A stretch of DNA of 64,000 nucleotides, from positions 402,501 to 466,500 of the forward strand of contig JACEVL010000833.1 of NCBI GenBank assembly GCA_020284085.1. The letters run 5' to 3'. The notes below the pieces were generated by a model that was given only the letters and a program-made list of their open reading frames with translations, made no database searches and was not told the DNA's origin. This document shows positions 1-24,242 of the stretch, piece by piece. The first letter of the stretch is position 1. Each line of letters starts with the position of its first letter. The position numbers and the translations under genes were made by a program. This DNA is from Aporrectodea caliginosa (Eukaryota > Annelida > Clitellata > Crassiclitellata > Lumbricidae).

Positions 1-548
1 CAGATGACTTATACTGTTCACCAATTCTGTGTCTTTACTGAAATCAACTTAATACTAACTGAATTATAGCTTGCTAACAATGCTAAGCTTCGCAGTGCAC
101 GGTTTGACACTTGCTGGCATGAAGGCTCTCCTGCTTTGCTTCATGAATCTGTCAAATTTTGATCAACGCACAGCAAGTTACTACAGCAAGTTCCTACATG
201 TAGTCTATTTATAATGCATCTCAATTGAGATTTTAGATCCAAGGCAGCTATTATAAGTTATTCGAATCGTCAAAAAAGCTGAGAAAATAATCGCTATAGT
301 CAAGAACAGATAATTGAAACACTAGTCTTCAAACTCATTAGTGATAAACTCATTTTTAATTAACTCGTCCTTAACATAATTTTACAAATCTAATCGATCA
401 GCTAATCGTTTTATATAGGATAAGAATTGGCTAAAATTGCTAATCAAGAAGAATTAGAATTAGGATAAGGCGACAGCTAATTGATTTGAATTAGAATTTG
501 CTTCTTGTCTAATCGATTAGAATCTAATCGATTGGTTATCCATCTCTG
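1..548 (-). mobile_element. hAT-type non-autonomous element remnant (family D, copy 1)
   Basis: The right edge, read on the minus strand, begins CAGAGATGGATAACC, a hAT-like terminus. Behind it come several TAATCGATTA-type motifs. Positions about 145-200 match, in inverse orientation, the distal part of the copy at 7008-7396 (shared stretch around GCTTCATGAAT and TGTCAAATTTT). The other end is not recognised and may lie outside the window. No coding capacity is seen. Confidence 0.5.
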
Positions 549-593
549 ATGCAAACATACTTACACTCATACATATACATGCATGCATACACA

Positions 594-690
594 CATTCAT
601 TCATTCATTCAATCTGAGAATTTATATAGCGCCTCTGAAAACAAAAATATTGCATCAGTTAGCAAAACAATGCACAGTATAAGCTAGAAG
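594..690 (-). mobile_element. CR1/L2-like LINE 3' end with ATTC tail
   Basis: On the minus strand this reads GAGGCGCTATATAAATTC followed by a (GAAT)n tail. The same hallmark recurs about 15 times in the window. Full-coding copies such as 31050-32195 show that it is the 3' end of a non-LTR retrotransposon. 5'-truncated. Confidence 0.6.
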
Positions 691-884
691 AGTCGCCAGT
701 GGCGGCCCACGCACACTCGTGGAACCAACCAACCACATAGATTCACACACATGAATTCGATATATATGCAATTATACATGCATACAGACATGCATATATA
801 TATATATATATACGCACGTATAAGATTATACTCTCTGCGCTCTATCCATGCAATCAGCTACCGTGTCCCACAAACAAAAAGAGC

Positions 885-914
885 TGCATACGGTATGAGC
901 TCCCATAAGCATTG
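885..914. repeat. Inverted repeat partner of 1794-1829, flanking the homeobox exon
   Basis: The string CATACGGTATGAGCTCCC and the following ATAAGCATTGC recur in inverted orientation at 1794-1829, where the copy is CATACGGTATACGAGCTCCC plus ATAAGCATTGC. The two arms are about 0.9 kb apart and bracket the exon at 1144-1316. Origin unknown; they may be ends of a decayed element. Confidence 0.5.
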
Positions 915-949
915 CGCCTGATGCCTACAGGGTTTATTCAGATGCGTTT

Positions 950-1045
950 TATTGCAGCCTTAAGACAGTTGGGTCTGGAACGCTTCTGGGTAGTAACAAA
1001 GTAGGGGCGCTATATAAATCTCCGTACTGAATGAATTAATAGGGC
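950..1045 (+). mobile_element. CR1/L2-like LINE 3' end
   Basis: GGGGCGCTATATAAATC followed by GAATGAATTAAT, in the plus orientation. A short 5'-truncated tail fragment just upstream of the homeobox exon. Confidence 0.5.
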
Positions 1046-1143
1046 ATCGATTACATGTCGATGAGCTATATATATGTGTAGATGCTACATATAGACGGTT
1101 AATCTGGAGTTATAATTCGATTGGTTGTGATTTACTTGATCAG

Positions 1144-12858
<11,715 letters not shown>

Positions 12859-13164
12859 ACAGAATTTAATAGAACAGTTAAGAGAGTCAAAATAACATTA
12901 TTTATACCACAGGTGTATTATATATAGAGACTAAATGCGCATGCGCCTAAACCCCCAACTACCAATATACGTTAATTGTAGGTGTGTGCGCATGTCTGTA
13001 AATTGTGTAAATTGGCAAAAGTTGATCTTTTCATATACATTCTGCATATCGTCCCTTAATTATTTATACAATATGCCCTATATAAGCTTTCATATACATA
13101 TACAATTATACATATACATATATATATACATATACGTGTATATAAATACCATAATAGTGTAGAC

Positions 13165-13213
<49 letters not shown>

Positions 13214-14330
13214 GCCCTATAGTATATGTGTAGGAGGAGGATCGAAGAGCCCTGTGAGTCGCCATGAACAAGCACCTGACGGATTATTTGGAGACCACGT
13301 GGTCGGCCTATGACTATTTGTATTTTAGAGCCGCGGAGAATGATCTCTCAGATTGGCTGAGACAGAGACAGAGACAGAGACGAGACAGACAGAGACAGAC
13401 AGAGACAGACAGACAGAGACAGACAGACAGACAGACAGAGATAGAAACAGAAACAGAGACAGAGAGACAGAGACAGAAGCCATAGAGAAGAGAGGCAGAG
13501 ACTGCATGCAGATAAGAGAGAGGAGAGGTAGAGAGGAGAATATATAATGTAATATGCGCATAAGTCTACTTGTTCCCTAGTTAAGTTTGCATAGATGAAC
13601 TTTAAATGTACTCACGTGTATATATTTTGCAAAATAAAAATTGGACGTATACTGGATTCATGCCATTACTCTATGGAGCGTCGGATCCACGATTTTCAGA
13701 GTATTTCAGAGACAACAGCGTGGCTAAATGGTTCATATAACAAATATTAACAGTCTCGCAGTGATGCTCAATCATCATTCTGTTTAACATCTGGCACTTG
13801 AACTTAGAGAGTTAGAGTGTACTGTGTACCTTTTTTAAAACAAAAGTGTCTCACTAGACAGTGTGCACATTAGAGCGATTTAAAAGCCTACTAATTAGCT
13901 TTGTGTAAACAAAAGTGCACGATGACTTGCTATCAGACAAATTATGCTATAGTGCTGCCTGACTTCACTAGTGTCTGTTAATTTAATGGGCGTTATTCTC
14001 TACCGTATACGTATGTGTAGTCTTAGACCGTAACTTGGTAATTGCTTTATACAGTGAAATATGGGTATAGGCCTACAGTACTGTAGAGCGTCGCCACATT
14101 TCTTTGGGTATTTAACCAGGTCAAGATAAAGGGACTACTGTATGACAGTGGCCGAAACCGAGGAAAGGAGGGTGCGAAATCAGAATACTATCCCTTCACC
14201 CGGCTATCTCTTTGACGATATATATTCTTCTGGCATGCATTTAGTATTTTAGTTGCTGCCCATGCATATAGGGCTTAACTCCTCGGCCATTACTGCCAGC
14301 TACAACTCGCACCCTGTCAGGAACACAATT
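12859..14330. other. Homeobox gene 3' flank with microsatellites
   Basis: Contains a long (TA)n tract (about 13165-13211) and a GACAGA array (about 13355-13485). The first AATAAA after the stop is near 13632, a possible but unproven polyadenylation signal. 13650-14330 shows nothing coding. Confidence 0.5.
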
Positions 14331-14334
14331 CATT

Positions 14335-14425
14335 TATTCGTTCGTTCATTCATTCGTTCATTCATTCATTCATTCGTTCATTCATTCATTCATTCGTTCG
14401 TTCATTCATTCATTCATTCATTCTC
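14335..14425. repeat. (ATTC)n microsatellite
   Basis: ATTC/GTTC tetramers over about 90 bp. No LINE body is attached on either side, unlike other ATTC tracts in the window. Confidence 0.85.
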
Positions 14426-14518
14426 TTGTTTGTTTATTCACTCGGTCATTTTTCATTCATTCAGTAGAATTATATTGAGCATCTATGAGATATCTACTCA
14501 AAAGTGCTTGAGTGTAGC

Positions 14519-15418
14519 ACTTGTATACGAGACATAAAACTCGAGACCGAGACCGAGACAGTGGGGTCTGAGACCGAGACCGAGACGAGACACCAGGTCC
14601 GAGACAGTTCGAGACAGTTCAAAACGTGTGAAATGCACGCACATTGGACCCAAGTCCCGAAACAATTTTTCTCAACTTTTGAAGTCTAATACAAGGGTCA
14701 AGTCACTGAAATCAGCCGATCACCTGAATTGTATGAACTATAAAAAATTAAATATTTCAGCCATTCTGAAATCTTCTAAATGATTCTAAAATTTAAACCA
14801 ACAAAATTCCAGATAGGCCCTAGGCCTGTTAGCGATTTAGCGACATAAGTCACGTCACTCACTTTGAGAAACTAGATGTTGTTCCAAGCGTTTCGCTTAT
14901 GTTGGCTTTACACAAACGACGAACGGCATGCCATTTATTTTGTTTTTTGCGTGAATGCAAATTTCACGATTTCAGGTTCTTTATGAGACATTTTAAGATA
15001 TTTGGAAATTTTGGACTGAAAGTGCAAACTTAAGACTGCTTTTTTCAATACTCTTAAATCTTAATACCAGAAACACCGCTTTTTTAAACTTCCTGTCTGT
15101 TTGGCACTTCCGATTAACTAGTTATCCGTTCGGCACAAGACAATTTTATAGCGCAATACTGTTCGAAGTTCCGAACAAACTACAGTTTATACGAGAACTT
15201 TGGAGATCGCTTCTACAAGAGAACAAGACTTTCGCTTCGAGACAGTTTCCAAACAGACAAGACTTTCGCTTCGAGACAGTTTCCGAAAAGTCAAGAAATG
15301 ATCTCGAGACCGAGACCGAGACCGAGACAGTGGGGTCCGAGACCGAGACCGAGACATCGAAAAACCTGTCTCGAGACGTCTTGAGACCGAGACAGTGTCT
15401 CGAGACAATACAACTCTG
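14519..15418 (-). mobile_element. Non-autonomous hAT element, copy 1 (empty Helitron site)
   Basis: About 900 bp. On the minus strand it begins CAGAGTTGTATTGTCTCGAG, and the far end is ACTTGTATACGAGAC. Both ends carry GAGACCGAGAC repeats. It is the full-length relative of 58980-61019 without the Helitron: the junction AGCGCAATACTGTTCG near 15150-15166 is the unoccupied target. No matching 8-bp flanks are seen here, and two bases appear missing at the left tip. Confidence 0.82.
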
Positions 15419-15689
15419 CATGGCCTCGGGTAATGAGAACAGTTTACGTGCATATACTGTATACCTACTCAGGGATTTTTTCCGTCAAATGTGCATTTTT
15501 AAATTTACAGGATTTCATCAACGGTAATTTTTCCATTAAAAATACGGGACATGACGCGCAAATAAAAGAAGACAACGGAAAGGATAAAACCTTTTTACTG
15601 CAGCCAAGCATTTTAGCAAACAACGGGGGACATCGTCCACGAGGCGTCTATATAAAAAGAAAAACTCCGCCAGGATCAAGATGGTCTAA

Positions 15690-15770
15690 TTAATTCATTC
15701 ATTCATTCCGAGAATTTATATAGCGACTCTTCAAGAGACCTACTCAGCGTTGACAGAGTTTTTGTGGGGC
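15690..15770 (-). mobile_element. CR1/L2-like LINE 3' end
   Basis: (ATTC)n, then GAGAATTTATATAGCGACTC and AGAGACCTACTCAGCG; the same tail as other LINE ends in the window, minus orientation. Confidence 0.6.
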
Positions 15771-15850
15771 TGAAATTTTTGGTTGCATTACATTTATATT
15801 ACAGTCACATCCCATTGAAGCTTACATCGCATTTACAGTATGCCTACAGT

Positions 15851-16012
15851 TGCATTACATTTACATAACATTTAGGCCTACATTACATTTACATTACATT
15901 TACATTACATTTACATTACATTTACATTACATTTACATTACATTTACATTACATTTACATTACATTTACATTACATTTACATTACATTTACATTACATTA
16001 CATTTACATCAA
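15851..16012. repeat. 11-bp minisatellite (ATTACATTTAC)n
   Basis: About 14 copies of an 11-bp unit with small changes. Because 11 is not divisible by 3 the frame stays open with an 11-residue period, which is not a gene. Confidence 0.92.
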
Positions 16013-16259
16013 TGTATACCGAACACATTTTATATGTAGTGTCTTCTTGTCTTCTTCACGTTCTCTGCCCTCAGGCAGGTTCATATGTCCAACGACGCCA
16101 TTTTTTGTCTTCTTGTCTGCATAGATAAAAACTCTGGCAGGCACAGTAAAGTTAAGAATGTTGAGCACGGCTATTACTCGGAAGGGCTACAGTTCGTGAA
16201 TTACGAGGTCGACCGTGCTAACTCAGTCTTCCGTCCTTTGGTGTCGCTATATATAAGCA

Positions 16260-17095
16260 CCAATTAACGCAGATTTGGGATGTGTTCTTTACTTGGACTC
16301 AGTCAGCATTCATTAGGACTTTAACCCCTGGGTCTCTCAATGCGACGACGACGAGGGTGCCACTGACCTACATCATGTGTGAACGTCGGTTATGGGATCC
16401 GATGTAATCGGTTAACTGCCCGTAACAATCACCCGACTGACTCGTTGCGACGACTTTGAAGAGCCTATGACACGAGCTAATGACACATGTGCTCAGTTTT
16501 CACTCTGCTTCCCGATGTTTTGTATGTCATAAGACGCCTTCGTTATGTGATTTTGTCATTCGAAGGCTCTGGCGAAACAGGAGTTGCACAAACAGCAACA
16601 CAATACGACCACATAAACGCCGTTGAATAACGTCGGCAGATCAATTGGAGCTAATACGCCGGCCATTATTACATATTTCCTGATTACAAGCCTTGATCTC
16701 CGGAAATAATACGGCTGTGGACAAAGGCGCTGAACGATACTGCAGGTCTTTGTTCGGATTCGAGTTCTGACGCATTCAATTCCGTTCCTCTAATTATACG
16801 AAGAGGCAAATTGACTTGTTTACGGACTTGTTTTCCAGTGTGTTCGGATGAAATTCCAGCCAAATGTTTACGGAAGGCGCCTCTTTGACAGCTTTTTAAT
16901 TTTTAAGGTAGTCTCCGTTCAATGACTCATCTACATGTAGGCCTAGGTTTGTGCGTAGGCTATATGCACGATTGACCTAGACTTCAATGTAATTCGTTAT
17001 TTTGCGTAAGAAGCCCCATTTGTAGTCGGCAATGTCTGAACGCTTTTATACATGTTTATTTTTTGGTGTTTTAAACTCATTGGTGTCATTTGTTT
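16260..17095. other. Unassigned sequence, non-repetitive in this window
   Basis: Balanced composition with many CpG dinucleotides, no microsatellites and no transposon hallmark, including TAATCGG, CCTGATTACAAGCC and CCGGAAATAATACG motifs. No long open frame. It could be regulatory DNA of the homeobox gene, but that is inference. Confidence 0.3.
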
Positions 17096-17204
17096 GGATG
17101 TATAATGCATACTACTTGGATACGAGAGAGACCGAGACAGATCATTGACCGGTAAATTGTATACTTCATAAAGCTATAATGCGCAATGTGGTAAGGGCCT
17201 ATAT

Positions 17205-17365
17205 CGTATCGTATCTAAAGATTTATATAGCGCCTCTCTCAGAATAACTATTCAGAGGCGCTCTCAGCACGAAAACCCCAGGGAAAAAGAAACGTCTTTA
17301 AAGAACGAGAGACCAAAGATGAAAAACCAGTCATTCGTTTAGCCCTTAGTGAGGGGGAAATGATA
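17205..17365 (-). mobile_element. CR1/L2-like LINE 3' end with C-terminal codons
   Basis: On the minus strand: SRSLKTFLF, then GFRAESASE and stop, then GAGGCGCTATATAAATC and a CGATA-type tail. 5'-truncated and followed upstream by a GACA array. Confidence 0.75.
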
Positions 17366-17404
17366 TGTATACTATATGCTTTTTTATTTGACAACTTGAC
17401 TCTG

Positions 17405-17610
17405 GCTGCGAGGAGAGAGAGAGAAAGAGAGAGACAGAGACAGACAGAGACAGAGACAGACAGAGACAGAGACAGACAGAGACAGAGACAGACAGAGACA
17501 GACAGAGACAGACAGAGACAGACAGACAGACAGACAGACAGATAGACAGACAGAGAGTTAAAGAGAGACAGACAGAGAGAGCAGAGACAGAAAGACAGAG
17601 ACAGACTTTC
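17405..17610. repeat. (GAGACA)n simple repeat
   Basis: GAGA, then GACAGA/GACAGACA units over about 200 bp. Open frames (Arg/Gln/Thr or Ser/Leu/Val/Cys) are artefacts. Confidence 0.92.
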
Positions 17611-18037
17611 TAGGAATACCTCATAGACACAACGCATTAAGTCTACATATTGGCATTTGAGAAGAATGACCTATAGATAATCTTTCAAAGTTAGGCAATT
17701 TTCGACAAGCAACATGCATGCAGGGCGTCTCATGATCCACCGATAAGGCATTCGTCGCAGATACAAAGCCAACATGAAGCATAACATCGCATTCAGACTT
17801 TCAGAGCCAAACATGGTTCTGTAATTATACTTAATTGATGCGTTGAAGACACAGTTACGTTTATCAGATAAATCTGTATTCATAAAGTTATTGCCAAACG
17901 TTGTTATTTGTTTCATTATGACGTGGAAGCTCTGAGGAAAACAATTACTTGCACTGCGGACGTTGTGTATAGGCCTATAATACTGTCACGGACTGTCAGA
18001 CTATGAACACAGATGATTAGATGAACGTCATTATGGA

Positions 18038-18180
18038 TCAATCAATCAATCAATCAATCAATTTCGTTTATTCACAACACCAAGCTGACAGGTCGCAACT
18101 TGTTAGAGTCAGGAGACATAATGGCCAGGAGACATTCAACAGACTCTATAAGGCGCTATATAATGCTCATGATTTATATT
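18038..18180 (-). mobile_element. Retroposon 3' end with (ATCA)n tail
   Basis: ATCAATCAATCAATCA followed by ATTTCGTTTATTCACAAC. On the minus strand this is a 3' end of type GTGAATAAACGAAAT plus a TTGA repeat. A related tail occurs at 9814. It ends near GGCGCTATATAATG at 18150. Confidence 0.4.
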
Positions 18181-18649
18181 AATGTTTACATATCTATATA
18201 AGCTTCAATCTATGATGTATTCGAGTTCACCTATATGCATATATAAGCTGAGTCATGTAGTCAAGTCCGAGTCCAGACTTTTCGAGTCCCGGTTGTGTCC
18301 GAGTCAAGTCATTAGAAACTGTGTCCGTGTTCAAGTTCAAATCCATCAACAGCGCACCTTATAATGGAACACGCAATGCGAGGCAATTCAAAATAACAGC
18401 GAAATTAACGCAAGAAGACGTGCTACCGTATATGTGCACTTCAAAATGATAAAAAAATAAACAATGTGTACAACGTGCTTTCATCATCCTGCAGCCAAAT
18501 TCGCACCATATATCCATCCATGCCATCTGTTACCTTTTGACGGAAATCCGTTGTTCCACGCGTGTGCGTGGACCCACCAATGGTGACTCTTCTATACTGT
18601 GCATTGTTTGCTAATTGATTAAATATTTTCGTTTGCAATGACACTTAAC

Positions 18650-18722
18650 ATCATAATAGGCTATAGCGCAGAGTAGATATCTTGAAGAGGCGCTATATAA
18701 ATTCTGATAATGAAATGAAATG

Positions 18723-18771
<49 letters not shown>

Positions 18772-18830
18772 CGCCGCTCAATTCATTCATTCATTCATTC
18801 ATTCATTGTCTGAATGAATGAATGAACGCC
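18650..18830 (+). mobile_element. LINE 3' end followed by (TA)n and inverted ATTC/GAAT tracts
   Basis: GAAGAGGCGCTATATAAATTC, then GAAAT repeats, then (TA)20 at 18729-18768, then (ATTC)n followed by (GAAT)n, which can pair as a hairpin at about 18783-18826. Confidence 0.6.
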
Positions 18831-18964
18831 GCTCAATCTCTCCTAAAGCTGCTTCTACTCTGATGCATGCATTCATTTGCGCTATATGGTCGATTGTAGC
18901 GGTAAATGCCGGTAATACCATCCATGCATGCTGCAGTCCTCTCTCTTATTAGCGTTAGTCAACT

Positions 18965-19285
18965 TCAGTTCCCCTCCTTAACCAGGAGAGGAACGAACGG
19001 GCACGGCAGGCAAACCCAGAGGAAGGCAATGGCAAACCACCTCTGTATTAGTGCCAAGAAAATCGTCATGAGCTGATGGAATGGAGAAGGAGATGATGCT
19101 GGCGTGCGGAGAGGGGAGAAGGAGAAGGGTTCGACCGAGGACTCGATGGATGGAGGAGATACACAGGAGGACAGCGATGAACCTTGCGCAACTAAGGGAC
19201 GCGGTGCGAAGCAGGGAGGAGTGGAGGAGGCTGGTCATGGCGGTCGCTAGAGTTCCACGAACTGACGGCACAAGGTAACAAGGTA
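18965..19285 (+). mobile_element. Non-LTR retrotransposon ORF C-terminus, copy 1
   Basis: The frame at 19081-19278 ends RRRRVRPRTRWMEEI, then REEWRRLVMAVARVPR and TDGTR, the arginine-rich C-terminal signature of endonuclease/reverse transcriptase proteins of many invertebrate LINEs. The upstream GGCAATGGCAAACCACC is also typical of these 3' ends. Copy 2 is at 35006-35225 on the other strand, about 95% identical by eye. Confidence 0.72.
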
Positions 19286-19623
19286 ACAACTTCAGTCTGT
19301 TTCAAACGCTGCGGCTGCAGGGGTCAAGTGTATACAGATTCTAAAGTTCGGTCATACTTCCACTTTCCACTTTCGCAAAGAATGAACCCCACTGAATTAT
19401 CATTGCGTTTAAGATAGCCTCTTGTATAGTGCATAACTTCCTGAGCAGTCCAGCAATCCTATCTTAGAGAGCTATGCATTTCAGAGCCATCTGTTCCTGT
19501 ATCTCTTCGCTTTCAGAATAAAGTGTTCTAATTGTCCTTCCGCCCCAGCTGTTTACTTCCCCAAATCAACACGGCATACCTTTACCCGTGGTTGACTCCT
19601 CACTCTGGAAGATGCATGCGGAC

Positions 19624-19803
19624 TGCCATGCAACGCGTGACTCTGCCATGCAACACGTAACTCTGCCATGCAACACTTGACTCTGCCGTGCAACACGTGA
19701 CTCTGCCATGCAACACGTGACTCTGCCATGCAACACGTGACTCTGCCATGCAACACTTGACTCTGCCATGCAACACGTGACTCTGCCATGCAACGCGTGA
19801 CTG
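19624..19803. repeat. 20-bp minisatellite, nine copies, with CACGTG
   Basis: Nine tandem copies of TGCCATGCAACACGTGACTC with a few substitutions (CACTTG, CGCGTG, CACGTA variants). Most units contain the E-box CACGTG. Three frames are open with a 20-residue period because of the repeat. Confidence 0.93.
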
Positions 19804-21300
19804 TCGCTGTGTCGCCATCGATTGAAGCTCAGTTTGTTTGATCATAATCTCGTGTCATTAGGTCTGCAGAGTCTCTGAGTAATTTTCTTTGAGAGGTCAA
19901 TTACGAATGCGATTACGATTATAGGCTATATATACGTGAGGATCCATTACAGCGGATTTCGTGATTTTTGACGCCAATTACGGTCACGTTTCGATAACAC
20001 GTGACGAGGGTGAACGGGTAAAATACACTAAGCATGGCATGCAGTTCGCATCAGCCACAGAATGTAAGAACAACAGTCTTTGAAGCAGCAATGAAGAGTC
20101 ACCGCGCAAAGGTTCGAAGACCAATATCCCGAATGACAGTGGGATAATTCCCCGGACGCGCAAAGTCAAAGATAATTATAATTCAAATTATTTATTCACT
20201 ATCTCCATTCAATTCCCTCCTATTCATATATCCACTGTTTCCAATTACAAATCACCCCCGGCTAAATTTTAACCCTAACAATAACAACGTGCATTGCTTC
20301 TGCATGTATATAAAATACATTATACTGTACCTGCACACAATCACGACCCATAGTATAGTTATTACTCAGGCATAAATCGCGGCATATACTTTCTACGTAT
20401 ACGAGACAAGATATGCCCATCTGAACGTCTGCGATTTATTGAGAAGACTTTAGAAACTATCCGCCATAAATGTCTCATCTGACGATCGGTTACTTTTAAG
20501 CAAGAGTGTTCCCCATGTAGCTCACCCAAGATGAAGCGACAGCGGCCATTGTGAGCGACTCGCATCGGATTCCACCTCGCACGACACAATACACTCTGAT
20601 ATGATCGCAAAATCAATTAAGCCTCATCATAAGCGAGACCCAGAACGCCCGCCGGGTCTCATCTTTCCGACAATCATAATATATCTCGTTTAAATGCTGC
20701 CTGGGGTCGTCACGGGTCACATATTAAAGGCTCTTGCAGCGGCGGCCAATACACGACAACGTTATCTAGAGCCGACACTTTGCCTCTGTTTATTTGACGT
20801 TGTACACAGCGGCCGCGCTATTGTCCGCGATAGGATCTACATCAGAGAGGTTTTTGTTAATTAACGTAGATCAGAAAAAGCCGTGTAGCTTTATAGGCGG
20901 AGGTAGTACTTTACACCAGCTACGGGGCTTTGGTTTCCTTTGTGTTCTCTGCCGACGTTTCACGCTCGACGATTTTTAAACCAGATTTTTACCTGAACAA
21001 ATAAATATTATTGTATTGTTCTAAATCTATTGATAAGTTCTTTAAAATACGATAGGCCTATATAAAACGCAAGATACATACATACATAGTACATGCACAC
21101 ACAGTCAATTGATTTATGTGCGTCACAGTGTGCGCGCTGATTAATTAGTTAACTAGTTAATCTATATTCAACACAGGTGTAAATTGTAATTAAACCAAAC
21201 CAGCCGCTGGATATCACTCAAAGAAAGGTAGGCCTAACCCTGTTAAGCGGGACCTTGGTTCTTTTAGGGTTTTCTTTCCCTGTTGTTCTCTGACATACCT
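19804..21300. other. Unassigned sequence
   Basis: No gene or transposon recognised. 20640-21000 has balanced composition with CpGs (GCGGCGGCCAATACACG, GCGGCCGCGCTATTGTCCG) and no repeats, so it could be regulatory or a lost exon. The open frames are short and match nothing I know. Confidence 0.3.
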
Positions 21301-21383
21301 TATTCTATACCTATTGCTTGTATTTCAGTTTGTTTGTTTGTTTAATTGGATCAATAAAATTTATGGTTATGGTTTCATGGTCA

Positions 21384-21600
21384 CATACATACATATGCGC
21401 GCACACACATACATACACACATACATATATGCACACATACATACATACATATATGCACACATACATACATACATACATACAGAGTAGCGGTCATACAGAT
21501 CTATAAAGATCTATTAAAACTTACGTTTTTGCTCGGGCTGGAATTGGGAGCGCCTCTGAGTATAGTTACCTTGAAGGGCGCTATATAAATATTTGAATGA
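21384..21600 (+). repeat. (CATA)n microsatellite and LINE 3' end
   Basis: CATA/CACA repeats at 21384-21481, then at 21530-21600 a plus-strand LINE tail (GGGAGCGCCTCTGAG, AGGGCGCTATATAAAT, GAATGAAGG). Confidence 0.7.
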
Positions 21601-22019
21601 AGGAATATATATACGCATATATATATAACATATAGAGCAGATATAGTTTGTCTCCTTTTATGTATCTGATCTTTAAACGGGACAATTGTGCAACTGTGGC
21701 AATTTGCATTGGAAAGTACTTTACCTAAAACAAAGATCACACGAAGACGTTATTATCCACACAAGTCACACACGTACATGTATACGGACCACTGCATGTC
21801 ACGATGGTGAATTACTTAGTGTATACAGGTTGCTATAATTAATACATATCGGATAATCACATAGACCTATATATCTATATTAAAGTCCTAGCTATAGTAA
21901 TTAATTATTCGTCTACAGATATAGCAGAAGCTACGCACTAATAATACCTAATTATACAGTATACTATCTATACATCTTACCTGAAGTCACACGAACATAT
22001 GACATTATATAGAACATTA

Positions 22020-22115
22020 TATATAGCTATATATATATATTATATGATATGACGAAGGATATATATATATATTATATATATATTCTATATATATTATATA
22101 TATATAGTTACCTTG

Positions 22116-22178
<63 letters not shown>
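22020..22178. repeat. (TA)n-rich tract
   Basis: Nearly pure TA dinucleotides interrupted by ATTAT and one GTTACCTTGAAGG piece. It can extrude as a cruciform. Confidence 0.92.
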
Positions 22179-22181
<3 letters not shown>

Positions 22182-22876
22182 AGAGGCGGCTTTGATGTAT
22201 GATATGAACGGCCCGGTCGATGCGCTTAATCAACAGTGTCATTAGCTGCAAGTCGTCTAATGTTTCACCGTCGACGTATACAGCCCCGTCCCGTTTCGGT
22301 CCTGCAGTGTCTACCTTATATGATCACCGTCTAAATAGAACGGACGCAGACATTATTAAGGTTTACTACAGACCTCACACTCCACACATGTCCCCCGAAG
22401 CGCATGGCAGCACGCAAGCATGACGCGCACCATGCAGCTCCGCTTTGCAATTAAAGCTCATCGCCAAAGGATATATATAGCGTTCACGGTTCGACGAACA
22501 TTCACCCCAGCTGACGACGTGTATAACCGCCGAGAAACCGAGAAACCTTAGGTGTTTCGGCGTGTAACTTAGAGCGTAGTTTATGCTCATTAAACGGTAG
22601 AAGTCCGGATTATACGAGGAATAAGACTCAGATATGTATACTGTGTTTGGGGGAATGCATGGGCCTCGGGGTTGGAGACCTGACTGATTTACAGGCCGCA
22701 AGGAAACGTCTGTCAATTATGAGGTGATTGGTAGATTTAGTGTGATAATCGGATTGAGATAGTGTTTCCGAATAGATGCTTCGTTATAGAGACCATGCAG
22801 CTGATGAAGGATTGATTCAGTGGCCGTATTTGCGTGTATAAGCCGCACCGAATGCAGACGCATATGGCCTATAGAA

Positions 22877-23717
22877 TAGGCTGACCAGATATTGGAAACT
22901 AAAAACTGGGACACTTCAATCACAAAATAAATTTGTGATGTTGTCAATAAATAATATAATATAATTTGCACACATATCTATTTTATGCTTATTATATTGG
23001 TAGGCCTATAAGACTATAAGACTAAGTGAAAGGTTTTATTCAAATCATGCTTTTAAATTTAAAATTAAATTCTAAATTTCTCAAATCAGTTACTCAAAAT
23101 TGGCACCTGAATGTATGCTTCTTAAAATTTTTTTTGTCTGCTAACATTCTATCATAACATTTCTTAGTGGCAATGTGGTCATTGATGTCTGACCTGCCGC
23201 CGTTAGCAACCGAAATAGTTGACTTACAGATATTGCAGAATGCAGTAGGCTACTACCATCAGTGCACTGCTGGACAAGAACGAAAACTCGTTTTGACATT
23301 TTATAATCTTATTTCAGTAATTTAGTTTCAAATTGTAGGATTTAGATATTAAATTAAAAATTATTATTTATGAAAATATGTTTTATCAGAATATTATCAC
23401 TACGACAATATGACGTTTAGAACCGGAAGAGATATTACCGGATTATGCATGGTAATAAATAAAAGTCAGTTTTAAAATGAATTTACTCGCCAGATGCCAG
23501 TAGTAAAATCATGGAGACGTTGATAAAGTAAGCAAGTATATACTTTATTTGATCACATGACAAACGCACATGAAATATATCATATATAACATCGGAAAGT
23601 CAGGTCAGTTTGAAAAACCGGGACATATTTGGAGTTTGGCCTACCTTTCCCGGCAGCCGGGACAGCTAGAAGAAAATCGGGACTGTCCCGGGAAAACCGG
23701 GACGTCTGGTCAGCCTA
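22877..23717. mobile_element. Non-autonomous hAT element with perfect 8-bp target duplication
   Basis: Terminal inverted repeats begin TAGGCTGACCAGA on both strands. The flanks are the identical 8-mer CTATAGAA (22869-22876 and 23718-23725). The right end continues as alternating CCGGGAC/GTCCCGG blocks, a familiar hAT end type. 841 bp, AT-rich interior, no transposase. Confidence 0.85.
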
Positions 23718-24062
23718 CTATAGAAGAAGTCTCTTTTGCTATATATCCCTGAGGCAGACATGCGTTTCAAGTGTTGGAGACTTCATTTTCTTAGACTCAG
23801 CATATGAACGCAGGTAGCTATATATATAGTCCTCTCCCTAACTGCATCATCTTCCCTTGCTCAGTAGCCTATACGATCAGTGTACTCTTAAATGCTGAGT
23901 TTTCTAGAGTGCATAATTATATACAAAAGCATGCGTTCTAAATTTTGAAACAAATTTCTGTGCTGGCGCGGATATGAACCTCAACCTCTTAACTGACAGT
24001 TCAGCTGCTAACCATATGCACACTATATCCACACCATATGCACACCACATGCATTTCACATC

Positions 24063-24242
24063 TATGGGCGTATTTAGGGGGTGGTTTGACGGGTTCAAAC
24101 CCCCCACAAATAAGTTTCCGAAAAATTTTTATATGCTTTTACATGCAAAATAAAAAAAACCTGGACCTTTGCGACGATTTTCAATGGAAACCCCCTGAAA
24201 TGTTAAAACCCCCTCCGAAATTTTGTTCTAGCTACGCCCATG
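24063..24242. mobile_element. hAT-like MITE (CATGGGCG family), copy 2
   Basis: 180 bp. The ends TATGGGCGTATTTAG and CATGGGCGTAGCTAG are inverted; the flanks are perfect TTCACATC duplications (24055-24062, 24243-24250). Interior G/C runs (GGGTTCAAACCCC) are shared with 30454-30607. Confidence 0.85.

Noticed and set aside
19553..19845. Three overlapping frames with a 20-residue repeat
   Set aside because: A 20-bp minisatellite keeps every frame open with a period of 20 residues; not protein coding.
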